Assembly (NCBI GenBank): GCA_964475955.1 | Contig: CAYYZY010000200.1 | Span: forward strand, 1-13,935 | DNA length: 13,935 bases | From: DATKZH01 sp964475955 | Lineage (GTDB): Bacteria; Planctomycetota; Planctomycetia; Pirellulales; Thermoguttaceae | Direction of reading: 5' to 3' | Notes under the pieces: generated by a model | Seen by the model: only the letters and a program-made list of their open reading frames with translations | Databases searched by the model: none | Told to the model about the DNA's origin: nothing | Position numbers and translations under genes: made by a program | Part shown: piece by piece, positions 6,842 to 13,886 of the stretch | How positions within the stretch are numbered: the stretch's first letter is position 1 | Layout of the letters: every line of letters begins with the position of its first letter

Positions 6842-8065
6842 ATGTTCGCTCGCCGTTTTGCGTGGTTTCCGGCCCCCGCTGTCGCCGCCGTCGCGGTTGG
6901 CGTGGTCGCTTGCGGTTGGGCCCTCGGCGCCCGGGCCGCCGAGCCCGGGGGATTGAAGTTCTCGAAGCGGTGCCTGATGGTCAACCAGAACGAGGGCTGC
7001 GCCGTGGCCGACGTGAATCGCGACGGCAAGCTCGACGTCATCGCCGGCACCCACTGGTACGCCGCCCCCGATTTCCTCCCCCGCCCGTTGCGCGACGTCG
7101 CCCAGGTCTCCCTCGGCTTCGCCCCCGACGACTTCTACGCCAACAACGGCGACCACCCGTACGACTTCGACGGCGACGGATGGGTCGACGTCTTCTCCGG
7201 CGGCTGGACCGAGTCGGAGCTCTGCTGGTACAAGAACCCGGGCAAGAAGGGCCTGGAGAACGGCTGGAAGTGGGAGCGGCACCTGCTGGTCGACGCCCGG
7301 GCGCAAAACGAGGCCTTCCACCTGACGGACCTCGACGGCGACTCGGTGCCCGAGATCGTCGTCCACTGCTGGGTGCAGAAAGACCCGCTGGTCGCCTGGA
7401 AGCTGACCGAGACCCCCGAAGGCCGACCCTCGGCCACGCGGATCGTGATCGGCGAGGGCGGCTCGGGCCACGGCTACGCGGTGGGCGACGTCAACGGCGA
7501 CGGGCGCGACGACGTCCTCTGCGCCGTCGGCTGGTACGAACACCCGGCCGCCGATCCCCTGGTCAGGCCGTGGAAGCTCCATCCGGAAACCGCCCTGCAA
7601 ACGGCCAGCTCGCCGTTCCTGGTGGTCGACGTCGACCGCGACGGGCGGAACGACCTCGTATGGGGGCGGGGGCACGACTACGGCGTCTACTGGTGGGAGC
7701 AGGGCGAACCCAAAGCCGACGGCACCACCACCTGGACCGAGCACCTCATCGACAAGTCGTGGTCGCAGGCGCACAGCATGGCCTGGGCCGACCTCGACGG
7801 CGACGGCCACGGCGAACTGATCACGGGCAAACGGGTCCGCGGTCACGGGGGGCGCGACCCCGGGGCCAACGAGCCGGCCTGCCTCTACTACTACCGGTGG
7901 GACCCCGCCTCGGGGGAGTTCGTCCGCCATCCCATCAGCCCGCCCGGCGGAGGAGTCGGAACCGGCATGCAGATCTGCGTGGCCGACCTCGCCGGCGACG
8001 AGCGTCCCGACGTCGCCGTGGCCGGCAAGACGGGCACGTGTCTGCTGGTCAACGAGGGGCCGTAG
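6842..8065 (+). CDS. Exported VCBS/FG-GAP repeat protein, probable seven-bladed propeller
   Basis: A 407-residue exported protein. Residues 1-33 are a signal sequence ending ALGARA-AEP; an alternative lipobox-like VVAC (Cys24) means lipoprotein anchoring is possible. Seven calcium-loop motifs of the DxNxDGxxD kind are spaced ~45-65 residues apart: DVNRDGKLD (57), DFDGDGWVD (108), DLDGDSVPE (163), DVNGDGRDD (216), DVDRDGRND (263), DLDGDGHGE (317) and a degenerate DLAGDERPD (382). This count fits an integrin-alpha-like seven-bladed beta-propeller with calcium held in the loops. Each blade carries aromatic WYE/WYKNPG-type segments. Such proteins are numerous in planctomycetes and bind or process extracellular material, but no catalytic residues can be named. 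Its last 17 bases overlap the 3' end of the convergent ParD-like gene. Confidence 0.9.
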   Translation: MFARRFAWFPAPAVAAVAVGVVACGWALGARAAEPGGLKFSKRCLMVNQNEGCAVADVNRDGKLDVIAGTHWYAAPDFLPRPLRDVAQVSLGFAPDDFYANNGDHPYDFDGDGWVDVFSGGWTESELCWYKNPGKKGLENGWKWERHLLVDARAQNEAFHLTDLDGDSVPEIVVHCWVQKDPLVAWKLTETPEGRPSATRIVIGEGGSGHGYAVGDVNGDGRDDVLCAVGWYEHPAADPLVRPWKLHPETALQTASSPFLVVDVDRDGRNDLVWGRGHDYGVYWWEQGEPKADGTTTWTEHLIDKSWSQAHSMAWADLDGDGHGELITGKRVRGHGGRDPGANEPACLYYYRWDPASGEFVRHPISPPGGGVGTGMQICVADLAGDERPDVAVAGKTGTCLLVNEGP

Positions 8066-8231
8066 CGCCGTCCATGTCGTCGAGGCCGGCCTGAATGGCG
8101 GCCAATTCTCCATTGCGAGACCGCAGGGCGGCCAAGGCGTCGCGCAGCACGTCGGCCTCGGTGGCGTACTGTCCCGTGGCCATGCATTGCCTGACTTGCT
8201 GCTCCAGGTCGGAGGGCAATTCGTACGACAT
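8049..8231 (-). CDS. ParD/CopG-like ribbon-helix-helix protein, solitary
   Basis: A 60-residue protein starting at ATG 8231-8229, with GAGGAG (8247-8242) 10 nt upstream. The N-terminal ~40 residues, MSYELPSDLEQQVRQCMATG then YATEADVLRDALAALRSRN, fit the ParD-type ribbon-helix-helix pattern: a beta strand, then the helix ahead of the Gly-x-Tyr turn, then VLRDALA. Known ParD antitoxins bind their own promoter and neutralise a ParE toxin through the C-terminal tail; here the tail is short (ELAAIQAGLDDMDGATAPR). No ParE gene follows, because the gene ends inside the convergent VCBS gene, and none precedes it. It may be an orphan antitoxin, a remnant, or a stand-alone regulator. Confidence 0.75.
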   Translation of the reverse strand: MSYELPSDLEQQVRQCMATGQYATEADVLRDALAALRSRNGELAAIQAGLDDMDGATAPR

Positions 8232-8286
8232 GGGTCTCTGGCTCCTCGGTTATGGCCGGACGAAGCGAGCGGCGATCCGTACAATC

Positions 8287-8316
8287 ATTATAGCCGGCTT
8301 CGGCGCGCGAGGCGAA
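8287..8316 (-). promoter_or_regulatory. Candidate promoter of the ParD-like gene
   Basis: On the minus strand a perfect TATAAT (8292-8287) sits 18 nt after TTCGCC (8316-8311), a weak -35 box. The -10 box is 55 nt before the ATG. A consensus TATAAT is notable in such GC-rich DNA. The -35 box is not strong, so an activator or a non-standard promoter is possible. Confidence 0.45.
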
Positions 8317-8327
8317 CGGCCGGCCGT
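8316..8327. promoter_or_regulatory. Perfect 12-bp palindrome abutting the promoter, possible operator
   Basis: ACGGCCGGCCGT is a perfect dyad that touches the outer edge of the candidate -35 box of the ParD-like gene. ParD-type proteins are known to repress their own promoter through palindromic sites, so autoregulation is conceivable. Chance occurrence is also possible because GGCCGGCC-type strings are common in GC-rich genomes. Confidence 0.25.
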
Positions 8328-8334
8328 CGCTTCC

Positions 8335-8484
8335 TCAAGCCGCGCGCTCGCCCAGCACGAACACGCGAACGTCGGCCGCCCCGGCCTCCGGCGAGAAGCT
8401 CGCACGCTTCCCCACGGCCCATTCGAGCACTTCGTCGGGGATGGTAGCCAGGTGGAGCTTGTCGACCAGGTGCGTCGTACCCAC
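8335..8484 (-). CDS. Small hypothetical ORF directly after the serine acetyltransferase gene
   Basis: A 49-residue ORF starting at GTG 8484-8482, with only 2 nt between it and the TAA of the acetyltransferase gene (8489-8487), so translational coupling is plausible. Its codons end almost always in G or C like the neighbouring genes, and the product reads as an ordinary soluble protein (VDKLHLATIPDEVLEWAVGK, then RASFSPEAG and a short VRVFVL strand). No signal peptide or known motif is seen and I do not recognise the family. No clear ribosome binding site precedes it. It may be a real small protein, or a remnant of a longer gene. Confidence 0.45.
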   Translation of the reverse strand: MGTTHLVDKLHLATIPDEVLEWAVGKRASFSPEAGAADVRVFVLGERAA

Positions 8485-8486
8485 GT

Positions 8487-9527
8487 TTACCCCAGCGCCC
8501 GCCCCGAGCGGGCCGAGGTTTCGTCGGCGGGCTGGGGGCGGCCTTCGGACGAGGGTTTCGCGGGCCGGGCGGACGCGACGCCGGATTCCGGGTCGGCCGC
8601 CTCGCCCTCGCGCATGCGGAGCTTGGGCTTTTCGAGCATGACCGTAGTGCGCGGGGCCACCGAGTGGGTAAGCCACACGCTCGAGCCGATCACCGAATCG
8701 TGGCCGATTACCGTGTCGCCGCCGAGGATGGTCGCGTTGGCGTAGACGACCACCCGGTCCTCGATGGTCGGGTGGCGCTTCGTGCCGCGGACCAGCTTGC
8801 CTTCAGCGTCGGTGGCGAAGCTCAGCGCGCCGAGCGTGACGCCCTGGTAGAGCTTCACCCAGTCGCCGATCTCGCACGTCTCGCCGATCACCACGCCGGT
8901 GCCGTGGTCGATGAAGAAATGCCTGCCGATCTTGGCGCCCGGGTGGATGTCGATCCCCGTGCGTCCGTGGGCCCATTCGGTCATCATCCGGGGGATGAGC
9001 GGCACGTCGAGCTGGTGCAAAAGATGGGCCAGCCGGTAGACGGTCACCGCCTCGAGGCCGGGGTAGCAGAAGATCACCTCGTCGAGCGACTTGCAGGCCG
9101 GATCGCCGTCGTACGCCGCCTGGACGTCGAGCGCGAGGGTCTTTCGCAGGCCGGGCAGTTGCTCCAGGAACTGGAGGGTCTTGGCCTGGCCGAGGGACTC
9201 GTAGTCGGCCCGCTGCTGGGGGCTGCACCGCAAGTCGTCGCCCGCGCCGTGGCACAGCGCTCGGGCGATCTGCGAGGTGAGCCGGTCGTGCAGCCCGTCG
9301 ATCAGGTCGCCCACGTGGTACGTGACGTTGCTCAGGTGGAGGCGATCGCGGCGCCGGTACCCGGGGTAGAGAATCTCCTTGAGGTTCTCGGTCGCCGCGA
9401 CGACGGCGTCGTAGTTGGGCAGCGGGCAGTGCCCCAGGTGGTGGATGGTACCCACCTCGGCGTAGGTGCTGACGATTCGGTCGGTCAGCGCGGGCAGGGT
9501 GTCTTTGAGTCGGAAGTCGGAAGCCAT
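8487..9527 (-). CDS. cysE: Serine O-acetyltransferase, EpsC/CysE type
   Basis: A 346-residue enzyme that transfers acetyl from acetyl-CoA to L-serine, giving O-acetylserine for cysteine synthesis in the cytoplasm. The start ATG 9527 has GGGGAG (9542-9537) 9 nt upstream. Residues ~1-185 are the helical N-terminal domain (including VIFCYPGLEAVTVYRLAHLL). Residues ~190-300 form the left-handed beta-helix: GIDIHPGAKIG, FIDHGTGVVIGET, YQGVTLGALS, RHPTIEDRVVVYANATILGG. Asp193 and His208 match the catalytic Asp-His pair of CysE by spacing (15 residues), and His252 in RHP is conserved too. The protein ends in a low-complexity Ala/Pro/Ser/Glu tail (~305-346) that is not part of the fold. It is the last large gene of a minus-strand series with hisA and an EF-G-like gene. 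Confidence 0.93.
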   Translation of the reverse strand: MASDFRLKDTLPALTDRIVSTYAEVGTIHHLGHCPLPNYDAVVAATENLKEILYPGYRRRDRLHLSNVTYHVGDLIDGLHDRLTSQIARALCHGAGDDLRCSPQQRADYESLGQAKTLQFLEQLPGLRKTLALDVQAAYDGDPACKSLDEVIFCYPGLEAVTVYRLAHLLHQLDVPLIPRMMTEWAHGRTGIDIHPGAKIGRHFFIDHGTGVVIGETCEIGDWVKLYQGVTLGALSFATDAEGKLVRGTKRHPTIEDRVVVYANATILGGDTVIGHDSVIGSSVWLTHSVAPRTTVMLEKPKLRMREGEAADPESGVASARPAKPSSEGRPQPADETSARSGRALG

Positions 9528-9626
9528 CGGAGACTACTCCCCGCCGCGTGGCCGAAGCGCGCGGCGCAGCGTTGGCGTGAGACGCGTGGGGGCCGGGGTG
9601 GACGGTGACGGGAAAGCCCTGGCGGA

Positions 9627-11723
9627 CTACTCTTCCTCCTCCTCCAGCTTGGCCTGCTCGATGATCTGCTGCTGCACGTTGCCCGGTACCGCCTCGTAGT
9701 GGCTGTACTCCACCGTGTAGGTCCCTTGCCCGCCGGTCAGGCTGGAGAGGCTCCGCGCGTAGGTGATCACCTCGGCCAGGGGGACCTCGGCGGTGACGGT
9801 TTGCAGGCCCCCGCCGGCGGAGTCCATTCCCAGCACGCGCCCGCGGCGACCCGACATGTCGCTGTTCACGTCGCCCACGAATTCCCCCGGTACGGTGACC
9901 TCGATCTTCACGATCGGCTCCAACAGGGCGGGCTTCGCCTGCTGGAACACGTTGCGGAAGGCCATCGAGGCGGCCATCTTGAAGGCCTGTTCGGAGCTGT
10001 CGACCGGGTGGTGTTTGCCGAAGTGGACTTCGACGCAGACGTCCTGCACGCGGTATCCGGCGATGACCCCACGCGCGATTCGCTCCAGGAAGCCCTTCTC
10101 CACGGCGGGCATGAAGTTTCCGGGAATGGTGGCGCTGACGATCGAATCGATCCAGAGGAAGTTGTCCTCCTCGTGGTAGTGCGGCTCCTTCATGGCCGCG
10201 AAGCGCTGCTTCGTGGCGTACTCCTCGACGTTGACGTCTTTCGGCAGCGGCCACATGCGGATGTGGACCTCGGCGAACTGGCCGCGCCCGCCGGTCTGCT
10301 TCTTGTGGCGGTAGCTGCCCTCGGCGTTGGCCTGGATCGTCTCGCGGTAGGGGATCTTGGGCTCTTTGGTGTTCACTTCGACTTTGTCGCGGCGCTTGAG
10401 CCGCTCCAGGATGATCTGCAAGTGCAGCTCGCTCATCCCGGTGATCACCATCTCCTTGGTCTGCGCGTCGCGGTCGATCCGGAAGGTGGAGTCTTCCTGG
10501 CAGACCTTGTTCAAGGCGCCGGAGAGCTTGGACTCGTCGCCCCGGCTCTTGGGGCTGGCCGCCAGCCCCACCATCGGCGTGGGGAAGGGAATCGGCGGCA
10601 TGGTCATCGCCCCCAGGGAGGCGCCCGTCTGAAGCTCCTCGACCTTGGCGACCGCGACGATTCCGCCGGGCCCCACTTCGTCGACCGGTTCCGTTTCGTC
10701 GGCCTGGACGTGCAGCAACTGGCCGATCTTCAGCCCCTTGCGCGCCCCGACGGCCGGGACCGTCGCGTCCTTGGCGAGCGTCCCTGAGAAGACGCGAATG
10801 AAACTCAGCTTCTGCACGAAGGGGTCGATGCGCGTCTTGAACACCTGGGCGACCAGCGGACCGGCCGGGTCGGGCTTCACCTCGACCTCCTCCCCTTCCG
10901 CGTTCTTGGCCGTGCGAGCGACCTTGTCGGCCGAGAGGCCGCAGGCCACCAGCGCGTCGAGAAGCTCCGGCACGCCGACGCCCGTCTTCGCCGAAACACA
11001 CACCATCGGAATCAGCGACCCCTCGGCGACCGCCTGGCTCAGAAGCCGCCCGAACTCCTCCTCCGTGGGCGGGTCCCCCTCCAAATAACGCTCCATCACT
11101 TCCTCGTCGGCCATCACGACCGACTCGATCAGCGACTCGTGAATATCGGCCGGATCGACGACCGCGCCGCTGGTATCTTCGGGCACGTGCAGGGTGCTGG
11201 CCACGCCGCGGAAGTCGTTCCCGCAACCCAGCGGGACGTTCAACAGCACGCACTCGTCGCCGAACAGCTCGCGCACGCTCGCCACGACCGCCGGGAAGTC
11301 GATGTTGTCGGAGTCCATCTTGCTGAAGACGATCATCCGGCCCACGCCGGCCTCCCCCGCTTCGGCGAACACCCGGCGCGTGTTCACCTCGATCCCCGCC
11401 TGGGCGTTGATGACGATGGCCGCCATGTCGACCCCCCGCAGGGCGCCGATCGCCTGGCCGATGAAGTCGGGGTAGCCGGGCGTGTCGATCGCGTGGAAGT
11501 GCTTGCCGCCGTGCTCGAAATGGACCACGCTCGCTTCGATCGAGTAGCCGTGATGCTTCTCTTCCTCGTCGAAGTCGCAGATGCTGGTCTTGTCGTCGAC
11601 GCTCGCCTGGCGCGCCACCGCCTTGGTCGCGTTGAGTATCGTGTCGACCAGCGTCGTCTTGCCGCTCGATCCGTGTCCGCAAAGGGCCACGTTGCGGACG
11701 TCTTCAACCTTGTACTTCGCCAT
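9627..11723 (-). CDS. Elongation factor G-like GTPase (EF-G paralogue)
   Basis: A 698-residue translational GTPase, close to normal EF-G length. The start at ATG 11723 is preceded by GAGGA (11735-11731) with 7 nt spacing; an upstream extension of 11 residues was rejected. G1 is GHGSSGKTT (16-24), unlike AHIDAGKTT of canonical EF-G. G3 is DTPGYPDF (80-87). G4 is SKMD (134-137) where NKMD is usual. Switch I reads HGYSI instead of RGITI. Domain IV carries KKQTGGRGQFAEVHIRMWP. The end is acidic (KLEEEEE). These features fit the EF-G-like/EF-G2 group, for which GTP hydrolysis is known but a role in normal translocation is doubtful. It sits between hisA (61 nt gap) and cysE (99 nt gap) on the same strand, suggesting co-transcription. 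Confidence 0.92.
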   Translation of the reverse strand: MAKYKVEDVRNVALCGHGSSGKTTLVDTILNATKAVARQASVDDKTSICDFDEEEKHHGYSIEASVVHFEHGGKHFHAIDTPGYPDFIGQAIGALRGVDMAAIVINAQAGIEVNTRRVFAEAGEAGVGRMIVFSKMDSDNIDFPAVVASVRELFGDECVLLNVPLGCGNDFRGVASTLHVPEDTSGAVVDPADIHESLIESVVMADEEVMERYLEGDPPTEEEFGRLLSQAVAEGSLIPMVCVSAKTGVGVPELLDALVACGLSADKVARTAKNAEGEEVEVKPDPAGPLVAQVFKTRIDPFVQKLSFIRVFSGTLAKDATVPAVGARKGLKIGQLLHVQADETEPVDEVGPGGIVAVAKVEELQTGASLGAMTMPPIPFPTPMVGLAASPKSRGDESKLSGALNKVCQEDSTFRIDRDAQTKEMVITGMSELHLQIILERLKRRDKVEVNTKEPKIPYRETIQANAEGSYRHKKQTGGRGQFAEVHIRMWPLPKDVNVEEYATKQRFAAMKEPHYHEEDNFLWIDSIVSATIPGNFMPAVEKGFLERIARGVIAGYRVQDVCVEVHFGKHHPVDSSEQAFKMAASMAFRNVFQQAKPALLEPIVKIEVTVPGEFVGDVNSDMSGRRGRVLGMDSAGGGLQTVTAEVPLAEVITYARSLSSLTGGQGTYTVEYSHYEAVPGNVQQQIIEQAKLEEEEE

Positions 11724-11784
11724 GGAGACTTCCTCATCTTCCGGTCTTCTGACCAAGCCAAACGCCTGCCCGGCTCCCGATTCC

Positions 11785-12504
11785 CTATGCCCTCTCGCCC
11801 GCGCGAATCGCCTCGGGCAAGCTCAGTCTCTCTTCATAAAGCGCCCGGCCGATGATGCAGCCGTCCATGGGGACGGCGGCCAGCCGCGCGACGTCGTCAA
11901 CCGACGTGATCCCCCCGGACGCCACCACCGGCAGGTCGACCGCCGCCTGCATCTTGGCCATCGCCGCCACGTTCGGACCGGCCATCATCCCGTCGGTGGC
12001 CACGTCGGTGTAGACGATCGCGGCCAACGGCTCCCCCTCGAACTGCCGGGCGAGCTCGACGGCCGCCACGTCGCTCGTCTCCAACCAGCCGTCGGTGGCC
12101 ACGCGGCCCTCTCGGGCGTCGATCCCCAACACCAGCTTCCCGGGAAACCGGCGGCACACCCGGCGAAACCAATCGGGCTCCTTCAGCGCCCGGGTGCCGA
12201 CCACGAGGCGCGCGAGCCCCACGTCGAGCAGTTCCCCGATGGCACCCTCCGTGCGGATTCCGCCTCCCAACTCACAGGACACGCCCACCGCCTCGACGAT
12301 CGCCCGAACGCTCGGCAGGTTCTGCGGGCACCCCTCCCGAGCGCCATCCAGGTCCACCAGATGGAGGCATTCGGCGCCCAGTTCGACCCAATGCCGGGCC
12401 ATGGCGACGGGGTCTTCCCCGAACACCGTCTCGCGGCCATAGTCCCCCTGCTGGAGGCGGACACATTTCCCCCCCCGAAGGTCAATCGCGGGCCAGATCT
12501 GCAC
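11785..12504 (-). CDS. hisA: HisA, ProFAR isomerase of histidine biosynthesis
   Basis: A 239-residue (beta/alpha)8 barrel, the normal length of HisA. It isomerises the ribosyl-formimino intermediate (ProFAR to PRFAR) before the HisF/HisH step. Start is GTG 12504-12502, with TAGGAG (12519-12514) 9 nt upstream. Visible features: catalytic Asp8 in PAIDLRGGKCVRL, Asp129 in LGIDAREG, phosphate-binding GGGIRT (80-85) and ASGGIT (195-200), and the TDVATDGMMAGPN loop (166-178). Other histidine genes (hisF, hisH, hisB) are absent from the window, so hisA stands apart from a classic his operon here. It is the first gene of a possible three- or four-gene minus-strand transcript. Confidence 0.96.
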   Translation of the reverse strand: MQIWPAIDLRGGKCVRLQQGDYGRETVFGEDPVAMARHWVELGAECLHLVDLDGAREGCPQNLPSVRAIVEAVGVSCELGGGIRTEGAIGELLDVGLARLVVGTRALKEPDWFRRVCRRFPGKLVLGIDAREGRVATDGWLETSDVAAVELARQFEGEPLAAIVYTDVATDGMMAGPNVAAMAKMQAAVDLPVVASGGITSVDDVARLAAVPMDGCIIGRALYEERLSLPEAIRAGERA

Positions 12505-12551
12505 GGCACGACGCTCCTACCGGCCCCCGGGGCCAAAAGCCAAAAACACGT

Positions 12552-12580
12552 AATATGGCACATCCCCCCTCCGCCCGCAA
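12552..12580 (-). promoter_or_regulatory. Candidate hisA promoter
   Basis: On the minus strand TTGCGG (12580-12575) and CATATT (12557-12552) are separated by 17 nt, ~48 nt before the hisA GTG. The match is 3/6 to the -35 consensus and 4/6 to the -10 consensus; the spacing is ideal. This is inference only. Confidence 0.35.
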
Positions 12581-12718
12581 GGGTAGGCGCATAGGCGCAG
12601 TACTTGCCACCCGAGAGGGGGGCGCGACCAGCTGGGGGACTTGTTGGTGCCGGTTGCGGACGGACCAGGCCCCAAAATTGCTCTGGACGCCTCCGGCCGG
12701 GCGGCACTATCCTTCCCA

Positions 12719-12748
12719 CCGTGGAAACAGGCCCGCCGTGGCAACAGG
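12719..12748. repeat. Short 13-base direct repeat in the divergent intergenic region
   Basis: CCGTGGAAACAGG (12719-12731) and CCGTGGCAACAGG (12736-12748) differ by one base and are 17 bases apart start to start. A regulator binding on one face is conceivable, as is chance. Confidence 0.45.
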
Positions 12749-12964
12749 ACGTTCCAAGGGTCATTGACCGAAAGGGTGCACACAAAGCGCGCACCGGGGC
12801 GAAGCCCACGCAAAACGGGGCGCGACCGCCACCACTACAGCACCTTTAACTCCGTTTCCCTCTCTCCCTTTCTTTCCCCTTTTCGCTCATCACACCCGGA
12901 ATCCTCTCCCCACACCGAGCTCGATTCCCGAATCAATCCCCTTTCCTCCCAGGAACGGAGTCTC

Positions 12965-13705
12965 ATGAGTCTGGCAACGGTCAAGAAGACGTTCGAACGG
13001 TACGGCCGGAAGGACCCCCTGTTTGCGGTGCTCTCACGCAAGGGGCTTCGCAACAACCGGTGGGACCCGGAAGAGTTCTTCCGCACGGGCGTTCGCGAGA
13101 TCGGCGACGTGCTCGAGTACGTCGACTCGCTCGACATCCCACTCGCCCGGCAAACCGCGCTGGACTTCGGCTGCGGCGTGGGACGGCTCAGCCAGGGGCT
13201 GGCCGAGCACTTCGAGCGGGTGGTGGGCGTGGATATCGCCGAATCGATGGTCGAGCAGGCGCGCGAGTACAACCGCCACGGCGACCGGGTGCGTTACCTG
13301 GTCAACACGACCGACCGGCTCGCCGCGCTCGACGATGCCGCGTTCGACTTCATCTACACCAACAAGACGCTCCAACACATCCCGCCCGAACCGGCCGGAG
13401 CCTACGTGCGCGAGTTCTTCCGCGTGCTCCGCCCCGGCGGCGTGGTCGTGTTCCAGGTTCCGAACGGGCGGCCGTACAAGGCGGGCTCTTTCGGCGCCTG
13501 GCTCTATGCGGTCCGGCGCGGCCCGCTGCGGCGCTTCTGGAAGGTCGTGCGGGGGCGGTCGCCCGTCGAAATGCACTACATCCCGCGAAGCCGGATCGAG
13601 TCGATCGTCGCGCAGGGCGGGGCCCGACTCGTCGACGTGGTCGACGTGGGCAAGCCCGGACGCCCCCGGAACGAAAGCCTGCGCTACTGCGCCGCCAAGG
13701 AGTAG
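12965..13705 (+). CDS. Class I SAM-dependent methyltransferase
   Basis: A 246-residue methyltransferase from ATG 12965, preceded by AGGAACGGAG (12951-12960), which gives either a GGAG 4 nt away or an AGGAA 9 nt away. The N-terminal ~60 residues are helical and charged (VKKTFERYGRKDPLFAVLS). SAM motif I is ALDFGCGVGRL (65-75), motif II acid is Asp90 in VVGVDIAESM, and FDFIYTNKTLQHIPPE then VLRPGGVVVFQVPN form the later strands of the fold. The C-terminal part is Arg-rich and has MHYIPRSRIESIVAQGGARL. It has no cysteine cluster, unlike the other methyltransferase in this window, and the two are not close copies. The substrate is unknown. It is transcribed away from hisA. Confidence 0.85.
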   Translation: MSLATVKKTFERYGRKDPLFAVLSRKGLRNNRWDPEEFFRTGVREIGDVLEYVDSLDIPLARQTALDFGCGVGRLSQGLAEHFERVVGVDIAESMVEQAREYNRHGDRVRYLVNTTDRLAALDDAAFDFIYTNKTLQHIPPEPAGAYVREFFRVLRPGGVVVFQVPNGRPYKAGSFGAWLYAVRRGPLRRFWKVVRGRSPVEMHYIPRSRIESIVAQGGARLVDVVDVGKPGRPRNESLRYCAAKE

Positions 13706-13741
13706 CCCAGGTCTCGGGCCTTCGTTTGCGCGGGTTGTTAT

Positions 13742-13773
13742 ACGACGTTTGTCGTGACCGCATTCATGCGGTC
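13742..13773. repeat. Two adjacent hairpins after the methyltransferase gene
   Basis: ACGAC-GTTT-GTCGT (13742-13755) abuts GACCGCAT-TC-ATGCGGTC (13756-13773). Both stems are perfect. They begin 36 bases after the stop codon. No T-run follows, so a classic intrinsic terminator is not supported; a REP-like pair is equally likely. Confidence 0.55.
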
Positions 13774-13886
13774 CAAAGCCGGTCTGGGCTGTCGAGACCC
13801 GATGAATCGAGTCACTACGAGCCGACAGGAACAATCCGGGCTTGGAGTCTTTGACTGCAATGATGCGCCCGTGGTGCGCCCATGTT

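Larger units (their letters stand above)
12505..12964. other. Divergent intergenic region between hisA and a methyltransferase gene
   Basis: No gene is supported in these 460 bases. The hisA side holds a candidate promoter and a tandem TAGGCGCA pair (12584-12599). The middle holds a near-perfect 13-base direct repeat (12719-12731 and 12736-12748, CCGTGGAAACAGG versus CCGTGGCAACAGG). The methyltransferase side is a pyrimidine-rich tract (~12845-12890) ending in its ribosome binding region. Frames that extend the methyltransferase upstream run through this non-coding-looking stretch. Confidence 0.6.

Noticed and set aside
8803..11682. A long minus-strand open frame covering both the EF-G-like and acetyltransferase genes
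   Set aside because: It is out of frame with both recognised proteins and Arg/Gly-rich; coding evidence supports the other frames.
12641..12964. N-terminal extension of the second methyltransferase
   Set aside because: The extension is low-complexity and crosses the pyrimidine tract; ATG 12965 has purine-rich sequence just before it and begins the typical fold.
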